Origin: Limonium bicolor
Lineage: Eukaryota > Streptophyta > Magnoliopsida > Caryophyllales > Plumbaginaceae
Direction: 5' to 3'
Length of the DNA: 64,000 nt
Assembly (NCBI GenBank): GCA_023374045.1
Contig: CM041777.1
Span: 86,732,300-86,796,299 of the forward strand
Below are positions 44,490 through 56,860 of the stretch, in pieces. The stretch's first letter is position 1, and each line of letters begins with the position of its first letter. The position numbers and the translations under genes were made by a program. Under the pieces are notes generated by a model. The model made no database searches and had not been told where the DNA came from. It was given only the letters and a program-made list of their open reading frames with translations.

Positions 44490-47400
44490 TGAAATACCCC
44501 GTAATTAAAAACAGTGATTAATTAGGCTAATTATATTTTTAAAGGCTTAATTACACTTAAATAAATACGAGGGAACAAATCCCGAAGAAAACGGACCTTT
44601 AAAATGGGTTAAAAGCATAAACGAACCTTAAAGCGCGTTTTACGAGGAAACCGGGAAAACGCGACTTTGAGCGAGTCAAATAGACTCGTAACAATTTTGG
44701 TCAACTAAATAGTCACTAATAAATGTTAGTGGAGCTTTAGAACCAATAAAATTAATTAAACGAGAAAATTCCGGAAAACGGGTACCGGTTAGTAAAAACT
44801 GTAACAACCGAGAAGTTGTGGGGTAAGAATGCAAATAAACAAACTTAGTGTGTCCACTTTGCAAATAAAAAGCAAAAATCTGTAGAGGGGCATGTGTGTA
44901 GCCGATGGACTCCTCTCCCCCACTCTCTTTATTTCCCTCTTATTAGCTAAAAGACAAGGAAATAAAGAAAGAAAAAAAGGAAGACTCTCTCTCCTCACTC
45001 CTCTCTTCCTCTCACGGCTCCCCCTCCCTCTCTTTCTCTATTCTCTTCTTCCTCCTGCGACATTCATGGAGAATTGAAGAAGCTCACACAAAACCCACCT
45101 TCTCTCCTCTTGTTAACCCACTAATCTTGCTCCAAAAATTACAAAATTAGTACCATTGGAATCCCCTTGCAAAGGAGAACATTTCCCTCCTTTCAAAAAT
45201 CCAAAAGCTCAACTTTCGTTTTTATGGGCATCCTCCATTTGAAGATTCAAGTCCACCATTAGAAGCACCTTCACCTCCTTGTTACTTTGACGTAAAAAGA
45301 ATTTCGAAAATCCTTCATTTCTAGCTCTCATTGGCATTATAAGGATTTTCAGTTTTTGAACTCTTGGCCCTCTTTGTTCCAGCCGATTTTGGCTCTCTTG
45401 TTGGGCTAGGAACCTTGTTCTCTTGCTAGTCAAGAACTCCATTCATCCATTGAAAGGTAATACTCATCTCTAAACCCTAAAACATTTAAATTCTAGGGTT
45501 AGTGCAAAAATGGATGTTAAATGGTAGTGTGTATTGGAATGGTGGTTGTAGTATTGTACATTGTGTGAAGAAGAACAAAGAAGAAGGAAAGAAGGAAGGA
45601 GAAGAAAAGAAAGAAGGAAAACTAGTAAGACAAGGTAATTACCTATACCTTGAACTAGTTTTGTATTGTGTAATGTAGCAGTTTTTGAGTAGTAAAATGA
45701 GTAATGTATTTGAGGAATGAGTAGTAAGCATATTGTAGTATGATGAGTAATGAGATTGTAACAGTTTTGAAGTTTTTAAATGAGTTTTAAAATCTTGGGA
45801 AAACATTGGGTATTGATTGAGTATGTGCAGGAATTTTATTGTGTTGTAGTGATGTTGAGATGTGGATATGATGTATTGTATAAACAGGTTGTGAGAATGG
45901 GAAATTGTGAGCTGAAATGGTGTGTGAGCAAGTAAGAATTATAGGGGAGACTATGTCGAATTTTATCTAGGAATTTGAGGACTTAGATACATTTGGAACA
46001 GATTTTGGAAAGTTAAAATGAGTGGTTTAGTAGCTTGTAACAGATTTGGATATGAGGTTGTAAATGGGATGGAATTAAGTTGTGAGTAATGTATTTTGGA
46101 TGCTAGGAGTAGCATTAGTTGAGGAAGTAATGGAGGTTAGAAGTGGAGTGAAAAATCTGTAGCATGATGGAGGAAACAAAAATCTGTAGCGTAAGTGAAA
46201 TGGAAGCTAGTTTGAGTGTTGAGAAGAAGTGAGGAAAAATGTGTAAGTGAATGTAAGAATTGAGTAGTAGGTTTGGTGGGTGAACTAAGGTGATTTAGAG
46301 TGTTTAATTAGTGCTAAATCATGTGGGGAAGTATTTGTAAAGATTGGGGAAACAATGGGTAAAGAAAACACCCAAAAACAGATTTTAAAACTGAAGTACT
46401 GGGCCGGACCGACCTTAGGACCGAACTTGCAAGGTCGGTCGAGCCCAGATTTACAAGACGGGAAACCTTCTGGAGTCGACCGACCTTGCGACCGGACTTG
46501 CAAGTTCGGTCGGACCAGAAATTTCTCCCGTCAGAAACCTTCTGGAATGGACCGAACTTGCGACCGGACTTGCAAGTTCGGTCGGCCAGAAAAATTCCCG
46601 TAATGCAAGCTACTGGAATGGACCGACCTTGCGACCGGACTTGCAAGGTCGGTCGGGCTAAAATTTTCAAATACGAAACTTACTGGAATGGACCGACCTT
46701 GGGACCGGACTTGCAAGGTCGGTCGGCCCTGGAATTTTTACACGATGTAGCCTACTGGAATGGACCGGACTTGCAAGGTCGGTCGCAAGTCCGGTCGAGT
46801 AAAAAAAAATGTTTTAATTATATGATTATAGTAATCATATATACATGTATATATGCCTATATACACATATGCATATGTATGTAGTAATACACCACTAATG
46901 AAGTAGTAATGGTAAGAAAGTAAGTGAATGAGCAAGGAAGCAAGCTTAAGAAGTAATAAGGAAAAGAATGATTTTATAACCAAGTATGAATGTAAAGGAG
47001 TAGTAAGTAAACATTGAGAATATCAATGAAGGAGTAAGTTAGATCAATAATAGACCATTGATCATACTACCTCATGTATGTATAGGAATCAAATAGTTGA
47101 TCCTCGAAGGAGCCGGTAGTACGGATACAACGGTGAACGGTATGATTTCTTCATGCCCTGTATCCTAACTTGGTTACCCCGATTTGTGTGCCTATGTGAT
47201 CACCAATAAGATAAATGCATGAATCGGACTTATATTGCACTTAACTGTGTTTGAACTATTTCGTTCTTGTTGAATCTTCTTGAACATTTAGTTTGTATAA
47301 TTCATGAAATGTATGAATGGAAATGAAGTGTATGTGTAAGTATGAGTACTTGTGTATTGTATGTATGTATGGGAAAGTAAGTATGGACTTCTACTAATTC

Positions 47401-48493
47401 CTAACAATCTAACTCCTAACATGAGTAATGAGTAAAATGGAATGAGTAGAAGCCCGATATAGTTTCGGCCACGCGTGAGGATAAGGAAACACAAGAGGTT
47501 GGATCCGAATCCTGGCTATAATCTTTTTCATGGACCAATCCCCTTGAATGGGTAGCATCCTGGATTAGTGGGCCACCCTAAAGCCCGGTGGTGGGATGTA
47601 GTAATCTCTGCCCGGAGGTCATACCGACTTAACTAGAAGTAAAGTATGTAAGAAGTAAGTATTGTATTGTATTGGTCTTGGCTATTGTAAGTCATTGACC
47701 CGGAGTAAAAGAGTACTGAACACCTGATTAACCCGGGTGTGTAATGAGGCTAACCAGACCTTTGTATGTATTGGAGAATTGTATCTCCGTAATGCGGTGA
47801 GTATTCGGTATGTATGAATGGTTGACTTGAATTGTCTTCCTTGTATGTATTGTATGTATGTATGCCTTGTGTATGGAGTGTATTGTATTGTATGGTATAA
47901 AGCATGTATGTATGTATGAATGAAACGAACCACATGTACTCGACCAATTAGTTGGCGTACCCTCGCTAGCACGCGGGGTATGCGGTTATCATATGCAGCG
48001 TAAGCTGACCCCCTAGGGGGAATGTTTTTACTCCACAGGTACACGCGAGGCATGAAGGTAGAGTAAGGACGGGATGCAACTATTTTGGTATAGTTAGTAG
48101 ATTGTGATGGTGTACCGAGTTGTACACGGCTAAGGCCATTTTGAGTAGCCGGTGTACCATGTGGTACACCTTTTTGGATAATGAATTCTTAATTGGATAG
48201 AAAGGAGAGGACGTAGAAACCCTCCATTTTTAGGAAGTAGTCTTGGAATGTAATTAATATATTCGGTATACTCGGTAATCAAATGTAAGTAAGTATTTGG
48301 TATTGTAAAGTAAGTAGTATGTATGCGTTTCATTCTAATCATCAGACCGAAACGGTTAGTAGTAGCCTTGTTAACCTTGGAGGGTTAACGGCGTTGTATC
48401 ACCCGCCGGGAGTAAGTAAGTATTCCGCTGCGAGAAGGGTAAGTATGGGATTGACTAGAGGATAATGGAAGGATTAGCGGTTGGGGTGTTACA
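44490..48493 (+). mobile_element. Giant solo LTR (4.0 kb)
   Basis: It starts tgaaataccccg and ends ggggtgttaca. The 5-bp duplication ccttt flanks it (44485-44489 and 48494-48498), so it is a complete solo LTR. The length fits Tat/Ogre-type gypsy elements (inference). It contains a pyrimidine-rich tract (44915-45060), a palindromic module array (46396-46800), tgtatg-type microsatellite DNA (47330-47940) and a hairpin block (48004-48040) shared with 51763-56275. No coding domains. Confidence 0.88.
46396..46800. repeat. Palindromic module array in giant LTR 1 (six units)
   Basis: Six units near 46402, 46475, 46549, 46618, 46690 and 46760, spaced about 70-74 bp. The typical unit is ggaccgaccttgcgaccgga followed by cttgcaaggtcggtcgg, usually introduced by 'ctggaatggaccga'. 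The last unit has the two halves in swapped order. Open frames across the array are not genes. Confidence 0.92.
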
Positions 48494-48530
48494 CCTTTTG
48501 TGAAGCAATTAGACTGGAAACTATTGAAAC

Positions 48531-49900
48531 TAAGGGTGGCAATTTGTACACAATCTGATAATCCGACTCAAATTCAACCCATAAATAGCGGGTATGGATT
48601 ATGATTATTGACCCATTTAATATTTAGGTCAGGTATGGGTTACCTATTAAATATATGAGTTGGGTATGGGTTAAGGGTCCTAACCCGAATTCAACCCGAC
48701 CAGTTTACTTAATTTAATTTAAAATAAATAAATAAATATATATTTTAATTGATTGTATTAATTCTATAACCATTAGTATAATATAAAATAAAAATGCTAT
48801 CACTTCTTTGGGCTCACACAAATAATTTTTTTATAAATCTAAATACATTCTCTAGGCCATCTATATCCACCATTCACTCTTTGTTTGAAAACCTAAAGTT
48901 CACACTCTTTCATTCGCACAAATAACGGCTATGGGTTAACATTATTGACTCATTTAACATAATGTTGACATTTGAAAAAATGGCACACACTGATTCAAAA
49001 TAAATGATCGTCATATGTATGTTTTTATGGACAACCAATTATTCTGCAGAAAAAAAACAAGAGTATTTGTAGTTAAACGGTCAGGTTTGAGTGGAATGAT
49101 TTTATATGAGTTGGGTATGGATTGAAAATTTGTAACCCGATTACTTTTGAGTCAGGTTTGAGTGGAATGATTTTATATGAGTTGAGTATGGATTGAAAAT
49201 TTGTAATCTGATTATTTTTGGGTCGGGTATAGATTAATACAATTTTAATCGGGTTGGGTATGGTGTAGCTTCAACTAGACCTGTCAAACGGGTTACCCGT
49301 TCGGGTTTTGGGTCATATTTTTTCGGGTCAATATCCGTTCGGATCATTTAACTTTCGGGTCATTTCGGGTTCGGGTCATTCGGGTTCGGGTCAAATCGGG
49401 TTCGGGTCATAATAGTGTCAGATAGAATCGGGTTTCGGTTATTTCGGGTCATGGTTAATATTTTTTGACAAAATTATTAAATAAATATATACCTAATTTC
49501 TATAAGAATATACTACATATAAATTACGGAAAAGTCAATACAATGTCTATTTTGAATTTTTTTTCGGATATAATAAGTTTGAATCAAGTTTTTTGTCATA
49601 TTTATTTGGGTCATTCAGGTTTGGGACAATTTATGATCACTATTATTTCATGTTATTCGAGTTTGGCTAATTTTTAATTACTATTATTTCAGGTCATTTC
49701 GGGTTCGGATCGGTTTCGGGTTATAAATTTGTCGGGTCATTTCGGGTTCGGGTCATTTGGGTTTTACCCAATCGGATTTCGGATTTATTATATTTAAATA
49801 TTTTGATTTTAGTCGGGTTTCGGGTTCGGATAAAACGGACGGGTTTCTGAGTTGGGTCAAATTTTGACAGGTGTAGGCTTCAACACGACCCATACCCCTA
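48531..49900. mobile_element. Non-autonomous hAT element with a second hAT inside
   Basis: The ends taagggtggcaa and its imperfect complement ...taccccta are flanked by a perfect 8-bp duplication attgaaac (48523-48530 and 49901-49908). The inner sequence has 'gggtatggatt' words. It is interrupted by the element at 49276-49876. No transposase. Confidence 0.82.
49276..49876. mobile_element. Nested hAT MITE (601 bp)
   Basis: The ends tagacctgtcaaacggg and ...ttttgacaggtgtag are flanked by the 8-bp duplication gcttcaac (49268-49275 and 49877-49884). The interior consists of 'ttcgggtcatttcgggt' words. Confidence 0.85.
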
Positions 49901-49908
49901 ATTGAAAC

Positions 49909-50269
49909 CTAGGTGGTGGTGTTTGGCATTTGGTAAGTCAACCTCTCATAATCAACTAATAATGACAGCCTGTTCAGCAAAGAAAAAGCAATACTAATAA
50001 TGGTCTTCTTCCTCCGCATGCAAATTATTGAGGGAGACCACTGAGAATCTGAGAATTAAAAGATTTTTTATTGTCCCAATCCCAAGCATTATCGGGTGGG
50101 GAGATGGAAAAATTGTGAAGAGCATAACTTGAAGTATATAGAAATAAATCGACAAAAACAGTCGAGCTATATCATTGTGGAGTGTTTAAAGGTTTAGAGT
50201 AGACTCTTCATTCAACATTAAATGACTGGGCTCATCACGTAGACCGTGCCGGGAATACTCTACTCTAGG
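49909..50269. other. No feature recognised
   Basis: Short AT-rich unique-looking stretch between the hAT and the Mutator-like element. Confidence 0.5.
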
Positions 50270-51029
50270 GAGCGGATTACATGACGGACGTATTTTTTCC
50301 GTCGCGCGACGGAAATAATTTTATTTTGTTTTTTATTTTTTTATAGTGAGAAAGTGTCGATCACTGCAGTGGTGTATCTCCAATACCATTATTAATATTT
50401 TTGTTTATCATCTCATCTTTTATATAAATTGTTTTTATTTTTTCATTTTAAAAATGTTAGAGTGTAATTGTTTTATTATTTTAATAATACATTCTGTTAT
50501 AATATAGTTATTAATAAAATAATTAACTAATTATATAAAAAATTATTTGATTATATTTATATGTATATATGATTATTAAATATTATTTATTTAATTTGAT
50601 AATATTTATTGATGAACATATATCTCGATTGAACTTTTTTTAATTGAATTAATGTAAAAACACCAAGTTAAATATTTATAATTTTTAAAGAAAAAAACTA
50701 ATGACATCGCTATTGTATTATAGTTTTCTAACCTTATAATATTTGTTGTTGATATATATATGTAAAAAATAAAGTATAGCAATTTAAAATACACCAATCA
50801 ACTGATTAAAATTAAGAAAATTGCAAATATAAAAAATATCAAGCTAATACTGATATTATTTTTGAAATTAAAAAAAGTGATATATAATATTTTTTAAAAT
50901 ATTGCACATTAATTTTTAACCTTCATGTTATAAGTTATCGTGTAGTGCATATATAAAAATCAAATGTTAATAAATACGTAAAGTTGACTTCAACAATTCA
51001 GCTGATGTATAATGTTGGAAATGTTATGT

Positions 51030-51760
51030 ATAATCATGGCGTGGAAACATTTATATATAATAATGGAATCATAGAAACGTTCCACGTTTCTATAAATACG
51101 TGGAAACGTTCCACGTTTCTATAAATACGTGGAAACGTTTATATAAACACGTGGAAACGTTTATATAAACATCTGGAAACGTTTATATAAACTCGTGGAT
51201 ACGTTTATGCATAACGGTGGAAACGTTATACTTGATTGTGGCATGGAAATGTGTCGTAGAAACGTTATATTTAACTGTGCCATGGAATATATAATTGTGT
51301 AAACGTATATATGTAATCATGGCGTGTAAACGTTTACATATAAATCGTGGAAACGTATTGTGATGGACATTCATATATAATTACTGAAAAGTTTATATGT
51401 AATCATGCCATGGAAACGCTACATGTAATCATGGAATTGTAGAAATGGGGAAACGTTTAAATAAAAACGTGGAAACGTATATATAACAACGTGGAAATGT
51501 TTAAATAAAAAGGGGGAAACGTTTAAATAAAAAGGTGGAAACGTTTAAATAAAAAGGTGGAAACATTATCTGAACTTGTGGACATTATATATAATTGTAT
51601 CATGGAAACATCACATATAATTATAAAAATGTTTATATATAATCATGCAGTGAAAACGTTTCTATGTAACTGTGGCGAGGAAACGTTATAGATAATCATG
51701 GAATTGTAAAAACGTAGAAACGTTAAAATAAACATGTGGAAACGTTTATCTGAATTTGTG
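51030..51760 (+). repeat. Minisatellite with tggaaacgt core
   Basis: More than 20 variant units of 20-35 bp around 'gtggaaacgtttatata', with cgtggaaacgtt palindromic cores. Units near 51034-51240 are the most regular. The array resumes briefly after the LTR (56281-56330), showing that the LTR inserted into it. Confidence 0.9.
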
Positions 51761-54389
51761 GATGAAATACCCCAAACCTAAGTATGCTAAGTAAACATCA
51801 AATTATGATGTAGTAAGGCTAGAATATGCCTTAGAAAGATTGGTAGACAATTTAAACCAAGGAAAACACAAAAAGTGCTTAAGGGCAATTAGGGCAAAAA
51901 TGTGCTCTAAGCTTGGAGAGACTTGGGTGAGTACCCAAATATCATGACAAGACCTTAGTAATATTCTAATGGTCATTTTAAACCAATTACAAAGAAAACC
52001 AAGCTTGAAAACAAGTAAAAACGCAAAATGTGCTTTAAGAAGTCTTAAAGCACATTTTTGAGAAATTGTCTTAGAATTGGGTTTTGAGTGGCTAAATGTC
52101 CATCATTACTCTTTAATCAACATGTGTACTAATTAGTATCACATTAGGAAGCCTAAATCAATGGGAAATCAAAAATTTCAGAAATATGTGCACTAATTAG
52201 TGAATAGTGCCAAATAGTAACTAGTTTAAGTTTTAATCAAATTAAGTCAATTAGTTGGTCAACAAAGACCAAAAGTATCTTATTATTAAAGGGGGGAACG
52301 GTTTTTGAAGTGGTGACTCACCACATGTGCTAGTAAGTAAGGAAAGAGGTGGGAAAGTGAGTAAATTCACTATTTGCTTTTAAATGACAAATATCTTCTT
52401 ATACCTTCTCTCTCTCCTCTCTTCTTCATTTCCCACCTTCACCATCGGTTTTACTACCTATTCCCTTCTCCAAAACCGTGAGAGCTCCATCCATGGTGCC
52501 TCCACCTTCAATTGCTCACCAAATGTTCATCTTTGCTCCAAATCGAAAAGTAAGCATAGATTTCTCTTAGTTAGATCAAGGCCTTCATTCCTATCTTTTC
52601 AAATCCTTCAAAGCTCAAGTTTTGTGCCATGAGAAAACTCCATTGATGGAGGAAAATCAAGTTTGAAGAGCTCATTAGCTTCTCCATTCTCTTAAGGTAA
52701 AGAAAATGTAAGAAAAACCAAGTTTCCATCATCTTCCCTATATGGCCGAAAATTCCTTCTCATGGGGATATGTTTTTATGCCTTGTTCTATCTTGATTTA
52801 TTCACCAAGGACTAGTGGAGGTCCTATTTCATTCAATGCCCAAGTCTACTTTGATACTTCAAAGGTAATCATCCACTTTTATGCCTTAGAACACACTTCT
52901 AACCTAGGTTTTCATTCCTTGAGGTTAGTGTATTGTTTAGTACTCATATGAGTCATTGAATATTGGTTAGAACATTGGCAAAGGAAGTTAAGTGGTGGCC
53001 GAGATTCATTCAAGAAGAAGGTCTAAGGAGGAAGTTAAAATAAGCTTGAGAAAACAAGGTAAAATGCTTACCTAATGGTGGTTTAAGTTTTAAGGGATGA
53101 GTTTAGGTGGATACCAATGTGGCTTAGAGCCTACATTGTGTATTGGGTTATATAACCTAAGAAAAAGAACTTAAATAAGCTTGTGAACTTGTGACTAAGG
53201 AGCCAATGGGAATGAGTTAGTAATATAAGTTTAAGGTGGATTTTAAGAGCATTATAATTACTATGAGGTTGATGGGTGTATTTGCAGGTTGAAAGCTTTT
53301 ATATGTGGGAAATTCAGTGTTTAAGTTTAAGTCATTTAAGGGCCTAAGAGCCATGTCATTTAAGAGCCTTAGTGCTATGCAATTTAAGATTATTGCAATG
53401 TATGAGTTGTTGTGAATGGGTTGGTTTGGTGATGAGATGTGAAGAGAAAGAACTTGATGTGTGTGAGATGGTTGAATGAGGAAAACAATGTGTGTGGCCA
53501 TGATAAGATACTAGAGAAGCTATGGCGAAATTTGAGTAGAAAATAAGTGTTTAGGTGATGGTGGTGAGCTAATATGACCTAGGATTTATTAGGAGTCATA
53601 AAAAGGAATTTGAGTGGAAATGAGTTAACTAAGGAGTTCTTGAGGTTTAGAATGACCTAGAGATGTTTAGGAGGAATTAGAGGGTTGGTGAGTGTATTAA
53701 ACACACCAAAATCATGATATGAGGAATGTAAGACTTGTGCATAAGTTTTAAGGAGAAGGTGTATAATGCTTAAGATGATTTAGGTGTGAACTTGGGAATA
53801 TATCAATGAAAGTCTTGGGAAGCTTGCCTAAGTAGGGATGATGTTAGTAGAGGACTAATGAGGTTTAGTTTAGATTGTAATAAGTGAACTTAGGTGATGG
53901 AAGAGAAAGGTGAGGGAGAATGTTTTCAAACGTCAAGGAAAATGACTAGGAATGTAAAAGAGCATGTGATCATGAGGAAGGTGAGTAAGTGAATAAAAGA
54001 ATGTATAAGTAAGCTCAAGAGTTTAGGAGTGATGAGTAACAAATGAAAAGAAGAGAATTGTGCATGGACATGCAAGATGACCTTGGAAGGTTTAGCTAGC
54101 AAGATGGAGTGCAATGAGGTTAAGGAGGAGTTATGTGGGTTGAAAAGAAACACTTGGGATAGTTAAAGTTTTAGACAAAATGTACATGTTGGAAATGTAA
54201 GGGATTATATGACAAATGTAAGGAGTGTTTGTAAGAATTGAGTAAATGTTTGAGAAGATCTTTGGAAGTTGTTTTAATGAGTTTGGTGGAGGTTATAAGG
54301 TGGGTTTAAAGTGCCAAGATGGTGTTGGACCTATTAGGACACTTGTGGAAGAGTTTGGAATTGAAAGAGCAATTTAGGAGAAAAATCTG

Positions 54390-54675
54390 TAGTGGACCGA
54401 CCCAAGGTCCGACCCAGTTTTGGGTCGGTCGGGCCATGTTGAGCCAGCCGGAATGTCTCTGGACTGGACCGACCCAGAGGGTTTGGGTCGGTCGGCTTAG
54501 CTTTGGGTCGGTCGGGCAGAAATTTAACGTAGGAAATGGGTTCTGTAATGGACCGACCCAGAGGGTTTGGGTTGGTCGGTCTAGCTCTGGGTCGGACGGA
54601 TGGGTTTCAAAAGACGGAAAAGTTTCTGGGACGGACCGACCCAGGGGTTGGGTCGGTCGGTGGGTCGGTCGACCC
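54390..54675. repeat. Palindromic module array in giant LTR 2 (four units)
   Basis: Units near 54394, 54467, 54549 and 54632, of the type ggaccgacccagagg followed by gtttgggtcggtcgg. They are introduced by 'ctggactggaccga' or 'ctgtaatggaccga' and spaced 73-83 bp apart. The core word differs from giant LTR 1 but the architecture is the same. Confidence 0.9.
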
Positions 54676-54859
54676 TTAACACTTAAAAAAAAAAAGAAAC
54701 CCTAAGAGAGTTAGTGGTATTAATGGTACCCCATTAAGGGGGCAATGATGATAAGAGGTATAAAGACCTAAGAGATTAAGTTAAGAATAAACTTAAAAGT
54801 TTAAGATTAAGTTTGTAAGATTAAGTTGTAAGACTTAAGAGGTGTTAGGTGGGGATCAT

Positions 54860-54916
54860 TAAGAGTTAAGTAAGTTAAGTGAGTTAAGCAAGTTAAGTAA
54901 GTTAAGTAAGTTGAAT
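54860..54916 (+). repeat. Short tandem repeat (gttaagtaa)n
   Basis: Successive gttaagtaa/gttaagtga units in giant LTR 2. Confidence 0.8.
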
Positions 54917-56327
54917 TAAGTTAAGTGATTAACAACCTAAAACTGAATGAATGTTTTAGGACTTGGGAGTTTGGACTCCGGAAGAGAGTAAGCAGCCGAA
55001 CGACCAACGGTGAACGGTACAGTTCTCTTGTGACCTGCTTGCTAACGAGGTGTCCCTCGGCTTGTGTGCTATTTGTTTCTGTGTGCTCACTAAACAAGAT
55101 AAAGCATGCAACCGGAGTATTATGTTTATTGTATTGTTGTGTGATGTTTGAAAACTAACACAACATACCGTGAGAACTTACTAACCAACGTTTAGTAAGG
55201 AATTGAGTGAGACTAAGGAACACTTCCTAATATGGGTTTGATATAAACCGAAAGAGGTTAACCAACAAACATGGTCTTGAGACTACTACTAACTGGAACT
55301 TGAGTGAGGAAACCCGGGACTGACTCCGGTCATGCATGCTAAGGAAAGGGGGTCGGTATCTATAGCAGATTCGACTTCCGCTTAAGGACTTGTCTTCGGA
55401 CTTGTAGCCTAGGGCCGGTTGCCAGCTCAGCTACGCTGGACTCCCGTCCAGGGTAGGTGGCATTAAGATGGTGCGGTGGGATCACCTAAATCCCAGGTTT
55501 GGACTTAGGATACAACCATTATCCTCCAGGAACGGTTTGTATACTGAGAATAAGTTAAGATTAAGATTAAGGTAAGGTTAAGATAAGTTGCAACCATTCC
55601 TTTTTAAAGGATGGTTTGTATTATTAAGATTAAGATAAGCTACATCCACTCCTTATTAAAGGATGGTTGTTTCTAAGATTAAGATAAGACTAAGATTGAG
55701 GTGAGATAAGGATGGACTAAGATTAAGAGGGAACATTACTTAAGGAGTTAAATAATTAACTCTCTAATTAAGGGAACGCATTTAAGTCGTTCATTGTGTG
55801 TGGACTTTGATTGTTCATATCTGAGTTGTTGTTTACTGCACTTTCTATTATGTTGTGCATCTAATCAACCTCCATGCTATCGACAATTAGTCATCGTAGC
55901 CACGTTAGCTTGGGGGCCATGAGAGGATCGTACCAGCATTCGTGCTGACCCCCTTTGGGGGCTGTTTTTACTACACAGGTGAACATCAGGTGGCGGCCGT
56001 CGCGAGAGTAAGAAGGGGATACAAGTGTGAGGGGTTAAGTGTGGCCTACGAGTTGTGCATGTACACTCGTATGGCAATTGAGTTAGTAAGATGTATAGGA
56101 TATGAGGGGATTGTAAGAAGGAAATGTAATTGGTTAAGGTTGTTGTACTAATGTTCGGTATATTCTGTAGTCAGACCGTGGCAAGGTCCTGGAGTGTAAA
56201 GAATTCCGCTGTGTTATGTAAATATATATGCTGTTAAGTTGCGAGACCACGTTTGGGTTGAGTTGGGGTGTTACAGTGGACACCTTTATGTAAAACGTTG
56301 GAAACGTTATTTATAATTGTGGTGTGG

Positions 56328-56860
56328 AAATCTGTCTACTTAGTGACGACAATACAAAGTATAGAACAATTTCAAAATAGATTACCCTACATACACCACA
56401 CACCCTAAAAATCACCCTATGGAAGCTAAAAACGTCGAAGAGATTTTCAGGGTAAAGGCCCTAAACCCTACACTACAAACCCTGAAAAACTGTCGAGTCA
56501 GTGACGACAATACAAATTATAGAACGGCTTCAAAATAGATTACCCTACACCACACACCCTAGAAAAGCTAAAAACGTCGAAGGCGTTTCAAAGTTTATGG
56601 TGTAGGGTTTAGGGTCTAACAACCCTAAATCCTAAACCACAAACCCTAAAAATCTGTCGAGTCTGTAACGACAATATAAAGTGTAGAACTAATGCCAAAA
56701 AGATTACCCTACCCCCCATACACCCTGAAAACCACCCTAGGAATGCTAAAAACGTCGAAGGCATTTTTAGGGTTTGTAGTGCATGGTTGACCCTAAATCC
56801 TAAACCACAAACCTTAAAAAACTGTCGAGTCATTGACAAAAATATAAACTGTCGAGTCAA
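56328..56860 (+). repeat. ~165-bp tandem repeat with ccctaaa words
   Basis: Units begin near 56330, 56490, 56656 and 56822 with 'ctgtcgagtcagtgacgaca'. They contain 'agattaccctac', 'gctaaaaacgtcgaag' and 'ccctaaaccctac'. Spacing is about 160-166 bp. Related DNA recurs at 60650-60865. Confidence 0.85.

Larger units (their letters stand above)
51763..56275 (+). mobile_element. Giant solo LTR (4.5 kb)
   Basis: It starts tgaaataccccaaacc and ends ggggtgttaca. The duplication gtgga is on both sides (51758-51762 and 56276-56280). It is related in layout to 44490-48493 and 63165 onward: pyrimidine-rich tract (52400-52460), palindromic modules (54390-54675), 'caacggtgaacggta' block (55006), hairpin block (55943-55980). 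No coding domains. Confidence 0.88.

Noticed and set aside
46285..46884. Overlapping ORFs rich in 'RPDLQVRS' on both strands
   Set aside because: These are translations of the palindromic LTR modules, open in several frames through repetition.
47282..48342. ORFs in the tgtatg-rich stretch
   Set aside because: They are low-complexity microsatellite DNA inside a giant LTR.
56450..56860. Internal telomere remnant (ccctaaa words)
   Set aside because: The words are scattered within a ~165-bp repeat and not in a continuous (ccctaaa)n run.
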